From Aeromonas popoffii (GTDB taxonomy: Bacteria > Pseudomonadota > Gammaproteobacteria > Enterobacterales > Aeromonadaceae), in assembly GCF_000820025.1 (NCBI RefSeq), contig NZ_CDBI01000014.1:124001-188000 (forward strand): a stretch of 64,000 nt of DNA, given 5' to 3'. Positions 30,797-40,968 of this stretch are shown piece after piece. The stretch's first letter is position 1, and every line of letters starts with the position of its first letter. The notes below the pieces were generated by a model. It was not told where the DNA came from. It was given only the letters and a program-made list of their open reading frames with translations, and did not search any database. The position numbers and the translations under genes are program-made.

Positions 30797-31900
30797 TTAA
30801 ACCATTTTGACGGAAATCCCATCCTGTTGCATCCGATTTTTCATGGTGCGTTTGGTGCGATCTATCACCTCTCCCACCAGCTGACCGCAGGCGGCGTCTA
30901 TGTCGTCACCACGGGTCTTGCGGACGATGACGGTGAAGCCATATTCCATCAACACCTTGGAGAAACGGTCGATGCGGCTGTTGCTCGGCTTGCCATAGGG
31001 GTTGCCCGGGAAGGGGTTGAACGGGATCAGGTTGATCTTGCTCGGGGTGTCTTTGAGCACCTTGGCCAGCTCGTGGGCATGCTGCATGTCGTCATTGATA
31101 TGATCGAGCAGCACATACTCCACCGTCACACGGCCGCCATTGGCATTGGACTTGGCCAGATAACGGCGCACCCCAGCGAGGAAGTCCTCGATGTTGTACT
31201 TGTCGTTGATCGGCATGATCTCGGAGCGCAGCTTGTCGTTCGGCGCATGCAGTGAGATGGCCAGGGCCACGTCAATTTGATCACCAAGGATATCCAGCGC
31301 TGGCACCACACCCGAGGTGGAGATGGTCACGCGGCGTTTGGAGATACCGTAGCCGAAGTCATCCATCATCAGGCGCATGGCAGGCACCACATTGGCGAGG
31401 TTGAGCAGCGGCTCGCCCATGCCCATCATCACTACGTTGGTGATGGGGCGCTTGCCACCGACTATCTTGGCAGCGCGCCACACCTGGCCGATGATCTCGG
31501 ACACTTTCAGATTGCGGTTAAAACCCTGCTGGGCGGTGGAGCAGAACTTGCACGCCAGCGCGCAACCGACCTGGGAGGAGACGCACAGGGTAGCTCGGTC
31601 TTCTTCCGGGATGTAGACGGTTTCCACTTCCTGACCGCCAACCTGCAACGCCCACTTGATGGTGCCATCCGCGGAACGCTGTTCACGGCTCACTTCCGGC
31701 GCGCGGATCTCGGCGATCGCCTTCAGGCGCTCGCGCAGTACCTTGTTGACGTTGTTCATCTGATCGAAATCATCACAACCGAAGTGATAGATCCACTTCA
31801 TGATCTGATCTGCCCGGAATGGCTTCTCGCCCAGTTCGACGAAGAAGGCACGCATGGCATCCCGATCAAGATCCAGCAGGTTGGTTTTTATTTCGCTCAT
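30797..31900 (-). CDS. rlmN: Dual-specificity RNA methyltransferase RlmN
   Basis: A radical-SAM enzyme that methylates C2 of adenosine in 23S rRNA and in some tRNAs. 367 residues with the cluster motif CxxxCxxC (CALACKFC) inside [19 protein letters not shown], the SAM-binding text [10 protein letters not shown], and the second catalytic Cys near the C-terminus (DIDAACGQL). ATG 31900 has GAGG six bases upstream; an in-frame TTG just before it is not needed. It is the first gene of the rlmN-pilW-rodZ-ispG unit. Confidence 0.96.
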   Translation of the reverse strand: MSEIKTNLLDLDRDAMRAFFVELGEKPFRADQIMKWIYHFGCDDFDQMNNVNKVLRERLKAIAEIRAPEVSREQRSADGTIKWALQVGGQEVETVYIPEEDRATLCVSSQVGCALACKFCSTAQQGFNRNLKVSEIIGQVWRAAKIVGGKRPITNVVMMGMGEPLLNLANVVPAMRLMMDDFGYGISKRRVTISTSGVVPALDILGDQIDVALAISLHAPNDKLRSEIMPINDKYNIEDFLAGVRRYLAKSNANGGRVTVEYVLLDHINDDMQHAHELAKVLKDTPSKINLIPFNPFPGNPYGKPSNSRIDRFSKVLMEYGFTVIVRKTRGDDIDAACGQLVGEVIDRTKRTMKNRMQQDGISVKMV

Positions 31901-32017
31901 CAAAGGCCTCAGTCCACAAACTACATAAATTATTGGCTGACGATGTCAGGGGGCGGCATTGTACAAATAATGGGTCTGGCTTTCTACCCGGAGAATAAGG
32001 GGATATTGACCAAAAGG

Positions 32018-32048
32018 CTAAAAAACAAAAGGGAGCCGAGGCTCCCTT
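32018..32048 (-). terminator. Terminator after ndk
   Basis: Minus-strand AAGGGAGCC / GGCTCCCTT stem with a 2-base loop, followed by TTTGTTTTTT. It lies 19 bases beyond the ndk stop. Confidence 0.88.
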
Positions 32049-32066
32049 GATCATCTCAGGACAAGA

Positions 32067-32495
32067 TCAGCGGCGCGGGCAGATCTCGTTGTCAGAGAAG
32101 AAGTAGGCAATTTCACGGGCGGCAGAGGCCGGGGCGTCGGAACCATGCACCGCGTTGCGGTCGATGCTCTCGGCGTAGCAGGCACGCAGGGTACCGGCCT
32201 GGGCCTCTTTCGGGTTGGTCGCCCCCATGATTTCACGGTGACGGCGGATGGCCTCTTCCCCTTCCAGCACCTGTACCATCACAGGGCCCGAGGTCATAAA
32301 GCTGACCAGTGCATCATAGAAAGGCTTGCCCTGGTGTTCTGCGTAGAAACCGGCGGCTTGCTCGCTGCTCATGTGCAGCATCTTGGCGGCGATGACCTTC
32401 AGGCCAGCGCTCTCGAAGCGGTTGTAGATGGCACCGATCAGGTTTTTGCTGACAGCATCCGGTTTCACGATAGAGAAGGTACGTTCGATGGCCAT
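32067..32495 (-). CDS. ndk: Nucleoside diphosphate kinase
   Basis: Ndk transfers the gamma phosphate between nucleoside di- and triphosphates through a phospho-His. The 142-residue protein has family length, starts [15 protein letters not shown] and carries the active-site His in [12 protein letters not shown]. It stands alone with its own promoter and terminator. Confidence 0.97.
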   Translation of the reverse strand: MAIERTFSIVKPDAVSKNLIGAIYNRFESAGLKVIAAKMLHMSSEQAAGFYAEHQGKPFYDALVSFMTSGPVMVQVLEGEEAIRRHREIMGATNPKEAQAGTLRACYAESIDRNAVHGSDAPASAAREIAYFFSDNEICPRR

Positions 32496-32549
32496 TGAGA
32501 TCTTTCCTTAACTACAGAGTTTTATTGTTAGAATCCATGTTCGGCGGCG

Positions 32550-32555
32550 ATTATA
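32550..32555 (-). promoter_or_regulatory. ndk -10 element
   Basis: TATAAT on the minus strand, about 55 bases before the ndk ATG. The -35 region is AT-rich (TTGTTT nearby at poor spacing), so only the -10 is convincing. The rest of the ndk/pepB gap (283 bases) is AT-rich with one terminator and no frame I would support. Confidence 0.5.
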
Positions 32556-32735
32556 CGTAAACAAAAACCGAAACAACACACAAAAAAGCAACTTTTTATT
32601 AAACAAAAGCGTCCTCAAAACAACATCACCACTCATCTTGACCCAGTGAAGCAGGAAAAAATGTGCGCTTGTGCACGATAGCCCTGTTAAGCCTCTAAAA
32701 CCCAGCCTATTGCTCACTCATCCAGCACAGTTGAA

Positions 32736-32757
32736 AAGGGCACCCTCAGGTGCCCTT
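32736..32757 (-). terminator. Terminator after the second pepB gene
   Basis: AAGGGCACC / GGTGCCCTT stem with a 4-base loop, followed by TTTTC on the minus strand. Confidence 0.85.
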
Positions 32758-32778
32758 CCTTGACGATTGTCATTCTGC

Positions 32779-34062
32779 TCAGCGTGCTTCCGCCAGCAGG
32801 GTATGCGCTATGGTGCGCATGCCAAGGGTGTTGGCGCCCGGCGCCCACAGGCTGTCACCGTTCTCGCTGAAACAGGCGGCCAGATCGACGTGCAACCAAC
32901 CCCGTCCTTCATTACCGACGAAGCGAGAGAGGAAGCCCGCCGCGTTGGAAGCGCCGCCCGGGCCACCGCCCGGCACAGGGCGGCTGTTGGCCGTGTCGGC
33001 ATAGTGGGACGGGCACTGCTGGCGGTGCCAGGGCTCCAGCGGCAGCGGCCAGGCGGGCTCCTGTTCGGCATCGGCGTAAGCCATGGCACGACTCACCAGT
33101 CCCTTGTCCAGTCCAAACAGGGCGTTGTAACGCCCCCCCAGCGCCATCACGGCGGCGCCCGTCAGGGTGGCTGCATCTATGATGAGCGGCGCCCCGCTGT
33201 CGCTAGCCAGTTGCAGGCCGTCGGCCAGCACCAGGCGCCCCTCGGCATCCGTGTTGACGATTTCCACCGTGGTGCCGTTCTTGTAGGTGAGGATGTCACC
33301 CAACTTGTAGGCGTGGCCAGAGACCAGGTTCTCGGCGCAGCAGAGGATGAGCTTCACCCGCTTGTCGAGGCCGCGCAGTATGGCCAGCGCCAGGGCACCG
33401 GTCACTATGGCCGCGCCCCCCATGTCATGCTTCATGGTGAGCATGCCCTGGGAGGTTTTCATGGAGTAGCCACCGGAGTCGAAGGTGATGCCCTTGCCCA
33501 CCAGGGCCGCCGCCACCGGGGCGTTACGATCCCCGGTCGGGTTGTAGTCCAGCTCCAGCAGCACGGGCTCACGCTCGCTGCCACGGCCAACCTGATAGAG
33601 GCCGACCCAGCCAGCCTGTTGCAGGGCTTCACCTTTCAAAATGCGGTGGCTCACCTTGTCCGGCACCAGCTCGGTGATGAAAGCCGCCGCCTCCACCGCC
33701 AGATCCAGCGGCCCCAGCTGTTCCGGGGTCGCATTGGTCATCTCGCGTACCCAGCGCCCGCACAACCAGCGTGCCTCCAGCTCTTCCCTGTCCTCTTCCG
33801 ACGAGGTGGCCCACTGCAGCTCGACTTCGGCCTTGGGAGTTTGCAACCCCTGGGCGAAGGCCCACTGCTGCTCGCGCTCCCAATGACCGGCCAGCGCCAC
33901 CCTCTGGATCCCCTGACTGCACAGGCGACGCGCTGCCTGCTGGATATCGAGCAGTGGCGTGGCGGTGACCAGATGGATCACCATGCCATCGGCACGGTGA
34001 GAGAGCAGTGCTCCCTCCCCCCACTCGGCTGGCGCGAACTCACGGTTTAACCAGACGTTCAT
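32779..34062 (-). CDS. pepB: Peptidase B-like M17 leucyl aminopeptidase (second tandem copy)
   Basis: 427 residues. M17 aminopeptidases release N-terminal residues with a two-metal centre. The catalytic texts are present: GKGITFDSGGYSMK, KHDMGGAA and the signature NTDAEGRLVLAD. The ATG at 34062 overlaps the stop of the upstream paralogue (ATGA), giving tight coupling. It shares long nearly identical stretches with that paralogue around the active site, while the N-terminal domains differ. An upstream in-frame extension would overlap the other gene by 120 bases and is rejected. Confidence 0.93.
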   Translation of the reverse strand: MNVWLNREFAPAEWGEGALLSHRADGMVIHLVTATPLLDIQQAARRLCSQGIQRVALAGHWEREQQWAFAQGLQTPKAEVELQWATSSEEDREELEARWLCGRWVREMTNATPEQLGPLDLAVEAAAFITELVPDKVSHRILKGEALQQAGWVGLYQVGRGSEREPVLLELDYNPTGDRNAPVAAALVGKGITFDSGGYSMKTSQGMLTMKHDMGGAAIVTGALALAILRGLDKRVKLILCCAENLVSGHAYKLGDILTYKNGTTVEIVNTDAEGRLVLADGLQLASDSGAPLIIDAATLTGAAVMALGGRYNALFGLDKGLVSRAMAYADAEQEPAWPLPLEPWHRQQCPSHYADTANSRPVPGGGPGGASNAAGFLSRFVGNEGRGWLHVDLAACFSENGDSLWAPGANTLGMRTIAHTLLAEAR

Positions 34063-35363
34063 ATCGTCACCTCCTGCAGCCAGCGAGCGATCGTGCGCAG
34101 GCCGTGGCCCTTGGCACCGGTCGCCCAGAGATCGTTGCCAGATTTTTGATAAGCCGCGGCCAGATCCAGGTGTACCCACCCCTTGCCCTCATCGCGCACG
34201 AAGCGGGACAAAAACGCAGCCGCCGTGGTGGCACCGGCCGTGCCTTCGGCGGAAGCCACATTGCCCAGATCGGCAAAGGCGGAGGTGAGCTGGCCCACAT
34301 GCCAGGGTTCCAGCGGCAGGGCCCAAGCCTTCTCGTGTTCGGCTTTAGCGGCTGCCAGTACCCGTTGCTGCTCGACTTCATCGAGGGCAAACACGGCGTT
34401 GTAGTCGCGACCCAGCGCCGTCTTGGCGGCGCCGGTCAGGGTAGCGGCATCGAGAATATAGGCCGCGCCACTGTCGGAGGCCGCCATCAGGCCGTCGGCC
34501 AGCACCAGACGCCCTTCGGCATCGGTATTCTGGATCTCGACCGAGATGCCGTTCTTGTAGGTGAGGATGTCACCCAGCTTGAAGGCGTGGCCGGAGACCA
34601 GGTTTTCGGCGCAGCAGAGGATGAGCTTGACCCTGTGCTTGAGGCCGCGACTGATGGCGAGCGCCAGGGCGCCGGTCACCATGGCGGCGCCGCCCATATC
34701 GGACTTCATCGGCAGCATGTTGTCAGAGGACTTCATGGAGTAGCCACCGGAGTCGAAGGTGATGCCCTTGCCCACCAGGGCAGCCACCACGGGGGCATTG
34801 CGATCCCCGGTCGGGTTGTAGTCCAGCTCCAGCAGCACGGGTTCGCGCTCGCTGCCACGGCCCACCGACCAGATGCCGATATGGCCAGCCTCACGCAGCG
34901 CCTCGCCAGCCGTGATACGTGCAGTCACCTGATCCCCGGCCAGACCACGAATGAGCAGCAGGGCTGACTCCGCCAGGCTCATGGGATAAATCTCTTCCGG
35001 ACAACCGTTGGTCACCTCGCGCACCCAGCGGCTCGCCTTGATCAGCGCATCCAGCTCGCGGGCATCAGAAACACTCTGCTCACCGAGGTCCAGCTCACGC
35101 ACTCCCTTGGCGGCATAGAAACCCTGGGCGAAGGCATAGCGGCGCTCCAGATCCCAGGCTTCACCGGCCAGCTTGACCCGCTTGATACCGGTCGACTCGA
35201 GTCGACGGCTAGCACGCTGGATGGCACGCAGTGCATCCTGCTCCTGGCCGGCAAGGTCCAGATGGATCAGCACTTGGTCATCGTTGAAACTGAGCAGGGC
35301 GCCTTCGCCCCAATGGGCGGCAGCGGCCTGGGTGGACAACACTACCTTCATCATGTCAGCCAT
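34059..35363 (-). CDS. pepB: Peptidase B-like M17 leucyl aminopeptidase (first tandem copy)
   Basis: 434 residues beginning MADMMKVVLSTQAAAAHW. It has the same catalytic set as its neighbour: GKGITFDSGGYSMK, KSDMGGAA and NTDAEGRLVLADG. In E. coli pepB follows fdx-iscX; here the place after fdx is taken by two pepB genes and iscX is absent from the window. A terminator separates it from fdx, so the pair likely has its own promoter in the AT-rich 62 bases upstream. The GGAAG and AAGAGAAG run precedes the ATG. Confidence 0.93.
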   Translation of the reverse strand: MADMMKVVLSTQAAAAHWGEGALLSFNDDQVLIHLDLAGQEQDALRAIQRASRRLESTGIKRVKLAGEAWDLERRYAFAQGFYAAKGVRELDLGEQSVSDARELDALIKASRWVREVTNGCPEEIYPMSLAESALLLIRGLAGDQVTARITAGEALREAGHIGIWSVGRGSEREPVLLELDYNPTGDRNAPVVAALVGKGITFDSGGYSMKSSDNMLPMKSDMGGAAMVTGALALAISRGLKHRVKLILCCAENLVSGHAFKLGDILTYKNGISVEIQNTDAEGRLVLADGLMAASDSGAAYILDAATLTGAAKTALGRDYNAVFALDEVEQQRVLAAAKAEHEKAWALPLEPWHVGQLTSAFADLGNVASAEGTAGATTAAAFLSRFVRDEGKGWVHLDLAAAYQKSGNDLWATGAKGHGLRTIARWLQEVTI

Positions 35364-35419
35364 CTTCTCTTGCTTCCTTTTTATTGGCACTTGCATTAAT
35401 GAATAGGGAAATAACGAGT

Positions 35420-35455
35420 ACAAAAAAGGCCGTTCCCCTCAAGGGTCACGGCCTT
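35420..35455 (-). terminator. Terminator of the isc operon
   Basis: Minus-strand AAGGCCGT / ACGGCCTT stem with a partly paired loop (GACCCTTGAGGGGA), then TTTTTTG. It lies 66 bases after the fdx stop. Confidence 0.85.
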
Positions 35456-35521
35456 CACCATATCATTACTGCACCATGAGATGCTGCACGCTCAATTCAC
35501 TCATGTGTAATTAAGGTGCCA

Positions 35522-35860
35522 TCAATGGCGTTCTGAGGCGAGGTTGATGGTGTACTTGGGCAGTTCCACCACCAGATCCTCGTCTGCCAGTCTAGCCTGG
35601 CAACTGAGGCGGGATTCCGGCTCCAGTCCCCACGCCTTGTCCAGCATGTCATCTTCCAGCTCATCGCTCGGCTCGAGGGAGTCAAACCCCTCCCGCACCA
35701 CGCAGTGACAGGTGGTGCAGGCGCAGGACTTCTCGCAGGCGTGCTCGAGCTCGATACCGTTGCGCAGTGCCACGTCCAGAATGGTTTCGCCACTCTGGCC
35801 TTCGAGGGCAGCACCGTCCGGACAGAGCTCGGGATGGGGCAGAATAATCAGTTTTGGCAT
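35522..35860 (-). CDS. fdx: ISC-type [2Fe-2S] ferredoxin
   Basis: 112 residues, adrenodoxin-like, supplying electrons for Fe-S cluster assembly on IscU. Cluster ligands C42, C48, C51 and C87 fit C-x5-C-x2-C-x35-C, within HACEKSCACTTC and later LSCQAR. It starts 1 base after the hscA stop, so the two are co-translated. Confidence 0.96.
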   Translation of the reverse strand: MPKLIILPHPELCPDGAALEGQSGETILDVALRNGIELEHACEKSCACTTCHCVVREGFDSLEPSDELEDDMLDKAWGLEPESRLSCQARLADEDLVVELPKYTINLASERH

Positions 35861-35861
35861 A

Positions 35862-37724
35862 TTACACCTTGTTGACGTTTTGTCCGGTCAGCACCTTGCG
35901 GATGGAGGCATCCATCCGGCGGGCTGCAAATTCGCCACTGGCAGCGTCCGCCGCCTCGATGGCATCTTTGATTTGATTGGTTGTCCCTGCGGCGCGCATG
36001 GCCAGCAGATGAGTAATCGCACTGTCGATGGTGGCGCGCTCGGCGGCGCTCAGCAGCGTATCACCGTCAGCGGCCAGCGCGGCGTTGAGGCTTTCGACCA
36101 CACGATCGGCCTCCACCTGCTGCTCTGCCAGCATGCGGGCATCCATGTCTTGCTGGGCATTGGCGATGGAGGCGCTCAGCATGGTGAGTATGTCCTCCTC
36201 CCCCAGCCCGTAGGAGGGCTTGACCTGGATTTCGGCCTGCACACCAGAGGATTTTTCCATGGCGCTGACCGACAGCAGGCCATCCGCATCCACCTGGAAG
36301 GTGACACGAATGTGGGCCGCACCCGCCGCCATCGGCGGAATACCGGTCAGGGTGAAACGCGCCAGAGAGCGGCAATCGGCCACCAGTTCGCGCTCACCCT
36401 GTACCACATGGATCGCCATCGCAGTCTGGCCGTCCTTGAAGGTGGTGAACTCCTGGGCGCGGGCCACCGGTATGGTGGTGTTGCGCGGGATCACCTTCTC
36501 GGCCAGGCCACCCATGGTCTCGAGCCCCAGGGAAAGCGGGATCACGTCCAGCAGCAGCATCTCGGCATCGGGCTTGTTGCCCACCAGAATGTCGGCCTGA
36601 ATGGCGGCGCCGATGGCCACTACCTTGTCCGGGTCGATACGGGTCAGCGGCGGACGCTGGAAGAAATCGCCCACCCGCTCGCGCACCAGCGGCACCCGGG
36701 TGGAGCCACCGACCATCACCACTTCCAGCACTTCCACCTGCTCAAGATCCGCATCGCGCAGAGCGCGGCGGCAGGCCAGCAGGGTACGCTTGACCAGCGG
36801 CATGATGAGCGCATCAAACTGGCTGCGGCTCACCTCGCCCTGCCAGCCGGCAAAGGCACAGGGCACCCGAACGGCATCGGTCAGGCCGTGTTTAACAGCG
36901 GCCGCCACGTCCAGCAGCTCGCGCTGGGTACGGGCGTCGAGCAGACCTTCAAGGCCAGCCTGCTCCTTGATCCAGTCCGCCAGCAGGTGATCAAAATCAT
37001 CGCCCCCAAGGGCGGAGTCGCCACCGGTGGCCATCACCTCGAACACGCCGCGATGCAGCCGCAGGATGGAGATGTCGAAGGTCCCGCCGCCGAGATCGTA
37101 GACCGCTATCACCCCTTCCTGACCGGAGTCGAGGCCGTAGGCGATGGCGGCCGCGGTCGGCTCATTGAGCAGGCGCAGCACGTGCAAGCCGGCCAGACGG
37201 GCCGCATCCTTGGTGCCCTGACGCTGGGCATCATCGAAATAGGCAGGCACAGTGATGACAACGCCATCCAGCTCACCGCCCAGTGCGGCGGCGCCCCGCT
37301 CGGCCAGTTTCTTCAAGATTTCGGCAGAGACCTGCACCGGGTTGACCAGCCCCTGACGGGTCTGAAACTGGGGCATGCCATTGTCGGCGGCCACAAACTG
37401 GTAAGGCTGCTGGCGGGTATCGATATCGGCCAGCGCCTTGCCCATCATCCGCTTGGCGGAGACGATGGTGTTGTGCGGATCGAGGGCCGCCTCGCGTTTG
37501 GCGTCAAAGCCGACCCGAATGGCATCAGCCTGGCCATTGTCAAACTGATAGTGCACCACAGACGGCAGCAGATCGCGCCCCTGCTCGTCGCAGAGGGTAT
37601 CGGCGTGACCGCTGCGAACCGCAGCAACGAGAGAGTTGGTGGTGCCAAGATCGATGCCAACGGCACGTTTATGCTGATGAGGTGCGGCGCTCTGGCCGGG
37701 CTCGGCGATTTGCAGTAATGCCAT
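35862..37724 (-). CDS. hscA: Fe-S assembly chaperone HscA (Hsp70 family)
   Basis: HscA is the specialised Hsp70 that drives cluster release from IscU. 620 residues: the nucleotide-binding domain with [25 protein letters not shown] and [15 protein letters not shown], then the substrate-binding domain and helical lid. Its client motif LPPVK is present in the IscU encoded in the same operon (residues 99-103). It lies 28 bases after hscB. Confidence 0.97.
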   Translation of the reverse strand: MALLQIAEPGQSAAPHQHKRAVGIDLGTTNSLVAAVRSGHADTLCDEQGRDLLPSVVHYQFDNGQADAIRVGFDAKREAALDPHNTIVSAKRMMGKALADIDTRQQPYQFVAADNGMPQFQTRQGLVNPVQVSAEILKKLAERGAAALGGELDGVVITVPAYFDDAQRQGTKDAARLAGLHVLRLLNEPTAAAIAYGLDSGQEGVIAVYDLGGGTFDISILRLHRGVFEVMATGGDSALGGDDFDHLLADWIKEQAGLEGLLDARTQRELLDVAAAVKHGLTDAVRVPCAFAGWQGEVSRSQFDALIMPLVKRTLLACRRALRDADLEQVEVLEVVMVGGSTRVPLVRERVGDFFQRPPLTRIDPDKVVAIGAAIQADILVGNKPDAEMLLLDVIPLSLGLETMGGLAEKVIPRNTTIPVARAQEFTTFKDGQTAMAIHVVQGERELVADCRSLARFTLTGIPPMAAGAAHIRVTFQVDADGLLSVSAMEKSSGVQAEIQVKPSYGLGEEDILTMLSASIANAQQDMDARMLAEQQVEADRVVESLNAALAADGDTLLSAAERATIDSAITHLLAMRAAGTTNQIKDAIEAADAASGEFAARRMDASIRKVLTGQNVNKV

Positions 37725-37752
37725 GGGTAATCAAAATTCCAGCGTTAAAGGA

Positions 37753-38271
37753 TCAAGACTCGAACAGCGAGTCTTCGAATCGTTCCAGCTCTTCGAGGAG
37801 CTTGTCGACAAACTTGAGTTTGCGAACGCAATCAGCCGCGCTCACATCATCGCCAGCGGCGAGATCCTGCGTCAGGCGTTGCATCAAAAACTGGTGATCA
37901 TGCCTGATTTCGTGGCGAAAATCCTTGATGGCACGCTCAGGCTCGGACTCCCCTTTCAGGTCGGCCAGCCGCTCACGCCACTCCAGCTGCTGCATCAGGA
38001 AGGTAGTGTCTTGCAGGGTTTGCTGCTCGCCACGAAGTTCGGTGCCGCGCAGGGAGAGCAGATACTCGGCTCGGCGCAGGGGCGCCTTGAGGGTCGTGAA
38101 GGCATCGTTGATCTGGGCGGCACGTTGCACCGCAACCAGTTGCTCCCGCTCGGGAGCCGTGGCAAAACGATCGGGGTGGAACTGGGTTTGCAACTGACGG
38201 TAGGTATCCGCCAGCTGACGGGTATCGAGCTCGAAGCCTTCAACCAGCCCAAACAGCTCGAAATGATTCAT
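37753..38271 (-). CDS. hscB: Fe-S assembly co-chaperone HscB (J protein)
   Basis: HscB delivers IscU to HscA. The 172-residue protein has an N-terminal J domain with the HPD tripeptide at residues 32-34 (QFHPDRF) and a C-terminal helical domain that binds IscU. AGAGG lies just before the ATG and directly after the stop codon of a decayed duplicate of the iscA 3' end. Confidence 0.96.
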   Translation of the reverse strand: MNHFELFGLVEGFELDTRQLADTYRQLQTQFHPDRFATAPEREQLVAVQRAAQINDAFTTLKAPLRRAEYLLSLRGTELRGEQQTLQDTTFLMQQLEWRERLADLKGESEPERAIKDFRHEIRHDHQFLMQRLTQDLAAGDDVSAADCVRKLKFVDKLLEELERFEDSLFES

Positions 38272-38280
38272 GCAAGCCTC

Positions 38281-38352
38281 TTAGACACGTTCGCCACCAC
38301 CACACTCGCCCCTGGCTTGGGCGATATTGAACTGGCCGTTTCCGGCCAGTTC
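38281..38352 (-). repeat. Decayed duplicate of the iscA 3' end plus hairpin, iscA/hscB spacer
   Basis: The block at 38281-38336 repeats the end of iscA (38384 onward): CGCCAC-ACCACACTCGCCC matches at 19 of 20 bases, and TTGAACTGG recurs at 38327 and 38436. On the minus strand it reads GQFNIAQARGECGGGERV then stop, against [20 protein letters not shown] in IscA. One cluster Cys is lost (CGC became CGG). Adjoining it, GAACTGGCC / GGCCAGTTC (38329-38337 and 38344-38352) forms a 9-bp hairpin with a 6-base loop that uses part of the duplicated text. Confidence 0.85.
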
Positions 38353-38383
38353 AAGCGACAAGACATGCCGTATGTCAAACCGG

Positions 38384-38707
38384 TTAGACATTGAAACTTT
38401 CGCCACAACCACACTCGCCCTTGGCGTTGGGATTGTTGAACTGGAAGCCCTCGTTGAGCCCCTCCTTGACGAAGTCCAGCTCAGTGCCATCCAGATGGAT
38501 CAGGCTCTTGGCATCGACGATGACTTTGACACCGTTTTGCTCAAACACCTGATCTTCATCCGCCAGCTCATCGACAAACTCCAGCACATAGGCAAGACCC
38601 GAACAGCCGGTGGTCTTGACACCGAGGCGAAGGCCAATGCCCTTGCCCCGGTTGGTCAGAAAAGAGGAAACCCGTGCCGCTGCGGCATCTGTCATGGTAA
38701 TGGCCAT
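38384..38707 (-). CDS. iscA: Fe-S carrier protein IscA
   Basis: A-type carrier of 107 residues that accepts clusters or iron from the ISC scaffold and passes them to targets. The three invariant ligands are C35 (TTGCSGL), C99 and C101 (ECGCGE). It lies 15 bases after iscU. A truncated, mutated copy of its C-terminal codons follows 31 bases after the stop. Confidence 0.97.
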   Translation of the reverse strand: MAITMTDAAAARVSSFLTNRGKGIGLRLGVKTTGCSGLAYVLEFVDELADEDQVFEQNGVKVIVDAKSLIHLDGTELDFVKEGLNEGFQFNNPNAKGECGCGESFNV

Positions 38708-38722
38708 ACTGCGCTCCTGACC

Positions 38723-39106
38723 TTAGAGACCTTTCTTCTGCTTGTAATCGGCGATGGCGGCCTTGATGGCATCCTCAGCCAGAATGGAGCAGTGGATCTT
38801 CACCGGCGGCAGGGCCAGCTCTTCCGCGATGTCGGTGTTCTTGATGCCCGCGGCCTCGTCCAGCGTCTTGCCCTTGACCCACTCGGTCACCAGGGAGCTG
38901 GAGGCAATGGCAGAGCCACAGCCGTAGGTCTTGAACTTGGCATCTTCGATGATGCCATCGTCGCTGATCTTCAGCTGCAGCTTCATCACGTCGCCACAAG
39001 CCGGGGCGCCAACCATGCCGGTCGCTATGTTGGGATCGTTCTTGTCGAAGCCACCTACGTTGCGGGGATTCTCGTAGTGGTCGATTACTTTTTCACTGTA
39101 AGCCAT
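38723..39106 (-). CDS. iscU: Fe-S scaffold protein IscU
   Basis: The scaffold on which [2Fe-2S] clusters are built. 127 residues, with ligands C37 (APACGDV), C63 (YGCGSA), H105 and C106 (IHCSI), the regulatory Asp in the first loop, and the HscA-binding LPPVK at 99-103. It lies between iscS and iscA in the standard order. Confidence 0.97.
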   Translation of the reverse strand: MAYSEKVIDHYENPRNVGGFDKNDPNIATGMVGAPACGDVMKLQLKISDDGIIEDAKFKTYGCGSAIASSSLVTEWVKGKTLDEAAGIKNTDIAEELALPPVKIHCSILAEDAIKAAIADYKQKKGL

Positions 39107-39147
39107 ATCTAACTCCTGCTAATTCCGTTGATCACTGATCCTGTGGA

Positions 39148-40362
39148 TCAGTGATGAGCCCATTCGACCGTGTTCAGATCGACGCCATCTTTGTACATCT
39201 CCCACAGGGGAGACATCTCGCGCAGACGACCGATGGAGTCACGGATAAGCTTGATTGCGTAATCAATCTCTTCTTCTGTAGTGAAGCGACCCAAGCTGAA
39301 ACGGATGGAGCTGTGCGCCAGCTCGTCGTTCAGACCCAGTGCACGCAGCACATAGGAGGGCTCCAGGCTGGCCGAGGTACAGGCAGAGCCGGAAGAGACT
39401 GCCAGATCCTTCAGCGCCATGATGAGGGATTCCCCTTCCACATAGGCGAAGCTGACGTTCAGGTTGCCCGGCACACGCTGTTCCAGGTCACCGTTGATAT
39501 AAACGGCTTCGATGTCCTTGATGCCATCCCACAAACGCTGACGCAGAGCCATGATGTGTTGACCTTCGCTCACCATCTCTTCCTTGGCGATGCGGAAGGC
39601 TTCGCCCATGCCGACGATCTGGTGGGTCGGCAGGGTGCCAGAACGCATGCCGCGCTCATGACCGCCACCGTGCATCTGGGCTTCCAGACGCACGCGGGGC
39701 TTGCGACGCACGTAGAGGGCACCTATGCCTTTGGGGCCGTATACCTTGTGGGCGGACACGGAGAGCAGATCCACTTTCAGGGCTTCCACATCCACCGGGA
39801 TTTTGCCCACGCTCTGGACCGCGTCCACGTGCAGCAGGATCTTGTGGGAGCGGCACAGATCGCCGATAGCGGCAATATTCTGCACCACGCCAATCTCGTT
39901 GTTCACATGCATGATGCTGACCAAAATGGTGTCATCGCGCAGGGCGCCTTCAATCTGCTCCAGGGTGAACAGGCCGTTCGGCATCGGCTCGAGGTAAGTC
40001 ACCTCATAGCCTTCACGCTCCAGCTGGCGACAAGTATCGAGTACTGCCTTGTGCTCTGTCTTGGAGGTGATGATGTGTTTGCCCTTGCCAGCATAGAAAT
40101 GGGCAACGCCCTTGATGGCCAGGTTGTTGGATTCGGTCGCGCCGGAGGTGAAGACGATCTCGCGCGGGTCGGCACCGATCAGGTCTGCCACTTGATTACG
40201 GGCCAAGTCTACCGCCTCTTCGGCTTGCCAGCCAAAGCGGTGGGAACGGGATGCTGGATTGCCAAACAGGCCATCCATGGTGAGACACTGCATCATTTTT
40301 TCTGCGACACGCGGGTCCACCGGACAGGTTGCCGAATAATCAAGGTAAATAGGCAGTTTCAT
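39148..40362 (-). CDS. iscS: Cysteine desulfurase IscS
   Basis: A PLP enzyme that takes sulfur from cysteine for clusters and for tRNA thiolation. 404 residues, the same length as in E. coli. The PLP Lys lies in [10 protein letters not shown] and the persulfide Cys is C328 in [11 protein letters not shown] 40362 (protein [17 protein letters not shown]) has GGAG six bases upstream; a longer frame back to 40413 is rejected. Confidence 0.97.
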   Translation of the reverse strand: MKLPIYLDYSATCPVDPRVAEKMMQCLTMDGLFGNPASRSHRFGWQAEEAVDLARNQVADLIGADPREIVFTSGATESNNLAIKGVAHFYAGKGKHIITSKTEHKAVLDTCRQLEREGYEVTYLEPMPNGLFTLEQIEGALRDDTILVSIMHVNNEIGVVQNIAAIGDLCRSHKILLHVDAVQSVGKIPVDVEALKVDLLSVSAHKVYGPKGIGALYVRRKPRVRLEAQMHGGGHERGMRSGTLPTHQIVGMGEAFRIAKEEMVSEGQHIMALRQRLWDGIKDIEAVYINGDLEQRVPGNLNVSFAYVEGESLIMALKDLAVSSGSACTSASLEPSYVLRALGLNDELAHSSIRFSLGRFTTEEEIDYAIKLIRDSIGRLREMSPLWEMYKDGVDLNTVEWAHH

Positions 40363-40419
40363 GTTTTTCTCCGTTACAGCCAGGGTCACACATCGACCGA
40401 CTGTGGAAAGCACGTTTGT

Positions 40420-40923
40420 TTATAGTTGGACTTTCAAGCTCACATCGCCGCGTTCTGCCCGATCAACCAGGGACAACACGGTTTTCATTTGTTCGTCTTG
40501 CTTGCCGGCAATCCGGCGCACATCCGCCTGACTCACCAGCTCTGCCAGGGTGATATCCCCCAGGAAACTGGAAATGCGCTCGCTAAGATCACGCCACAGG
40601 GAGTGAGTGAGGCATTGGGTACCGCCGTGGCAGCCCCCTTTGCCGAGGCACTTGGTGGCATCCACCGACTCGTCGACTGCGGTGATCACCTGACCGACCG
40701 AGATGGCGTCAGGGGCCAGACCGAGGCGATAACCGCCACCCGGGCCACGTACGCTACTCACCAGGCCATGCTTGCGCAGGCGGGCAAACAGCTGTTCCAG
40801 ATAGGACAAAGAGATGCCCTGGCGTTCTGAAATATCAGCCAGAGGCACAGGCCCCTGCTCTGCATGCAACGCCACGTCGAGCATGGCAGTCACAGCGTAA
40901 CGTCCTTTTGAGGTCAGTCTCAT
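40420..40923 (-). CDS. iscR: Fe-S cluster-sensing regulator IscR
   Basis: An Rrf2-family regulator of 167 residues. The [2Fe-2S] form represses the isc operon; the apo form acts at other sites. The N-terminal winged helix-turn-helix begins [19 protein letters not shown], and the cluster ligands C92, C98, C104 and H107 are at the same positions as in E. coli. ATG 40923 is chosen because the family start is [10 protein letters not shown]. Two matching type 1 operators lie just upstream. Confidence 0.97.
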   Translation of the reverse strand: MRLTSKGRYAVTAMLDVALHAEQGPVPLADISERQGISLSYLEQLFARLRKHGLVSSVRGPGGGYRLGLAPDAISVGQVITAVDESVDATKCLGKGGCHGGTQCLTHSLWRDLSERISSFLGDITLAELVSQADVRRIAGKQDEQMKTVLSLVDRAERGDVSLKVQL

Positions 40924-40968
40924 ATGCCTTACCGTCTTGCGAACCAATCAACATGGGCATATGGTCAC

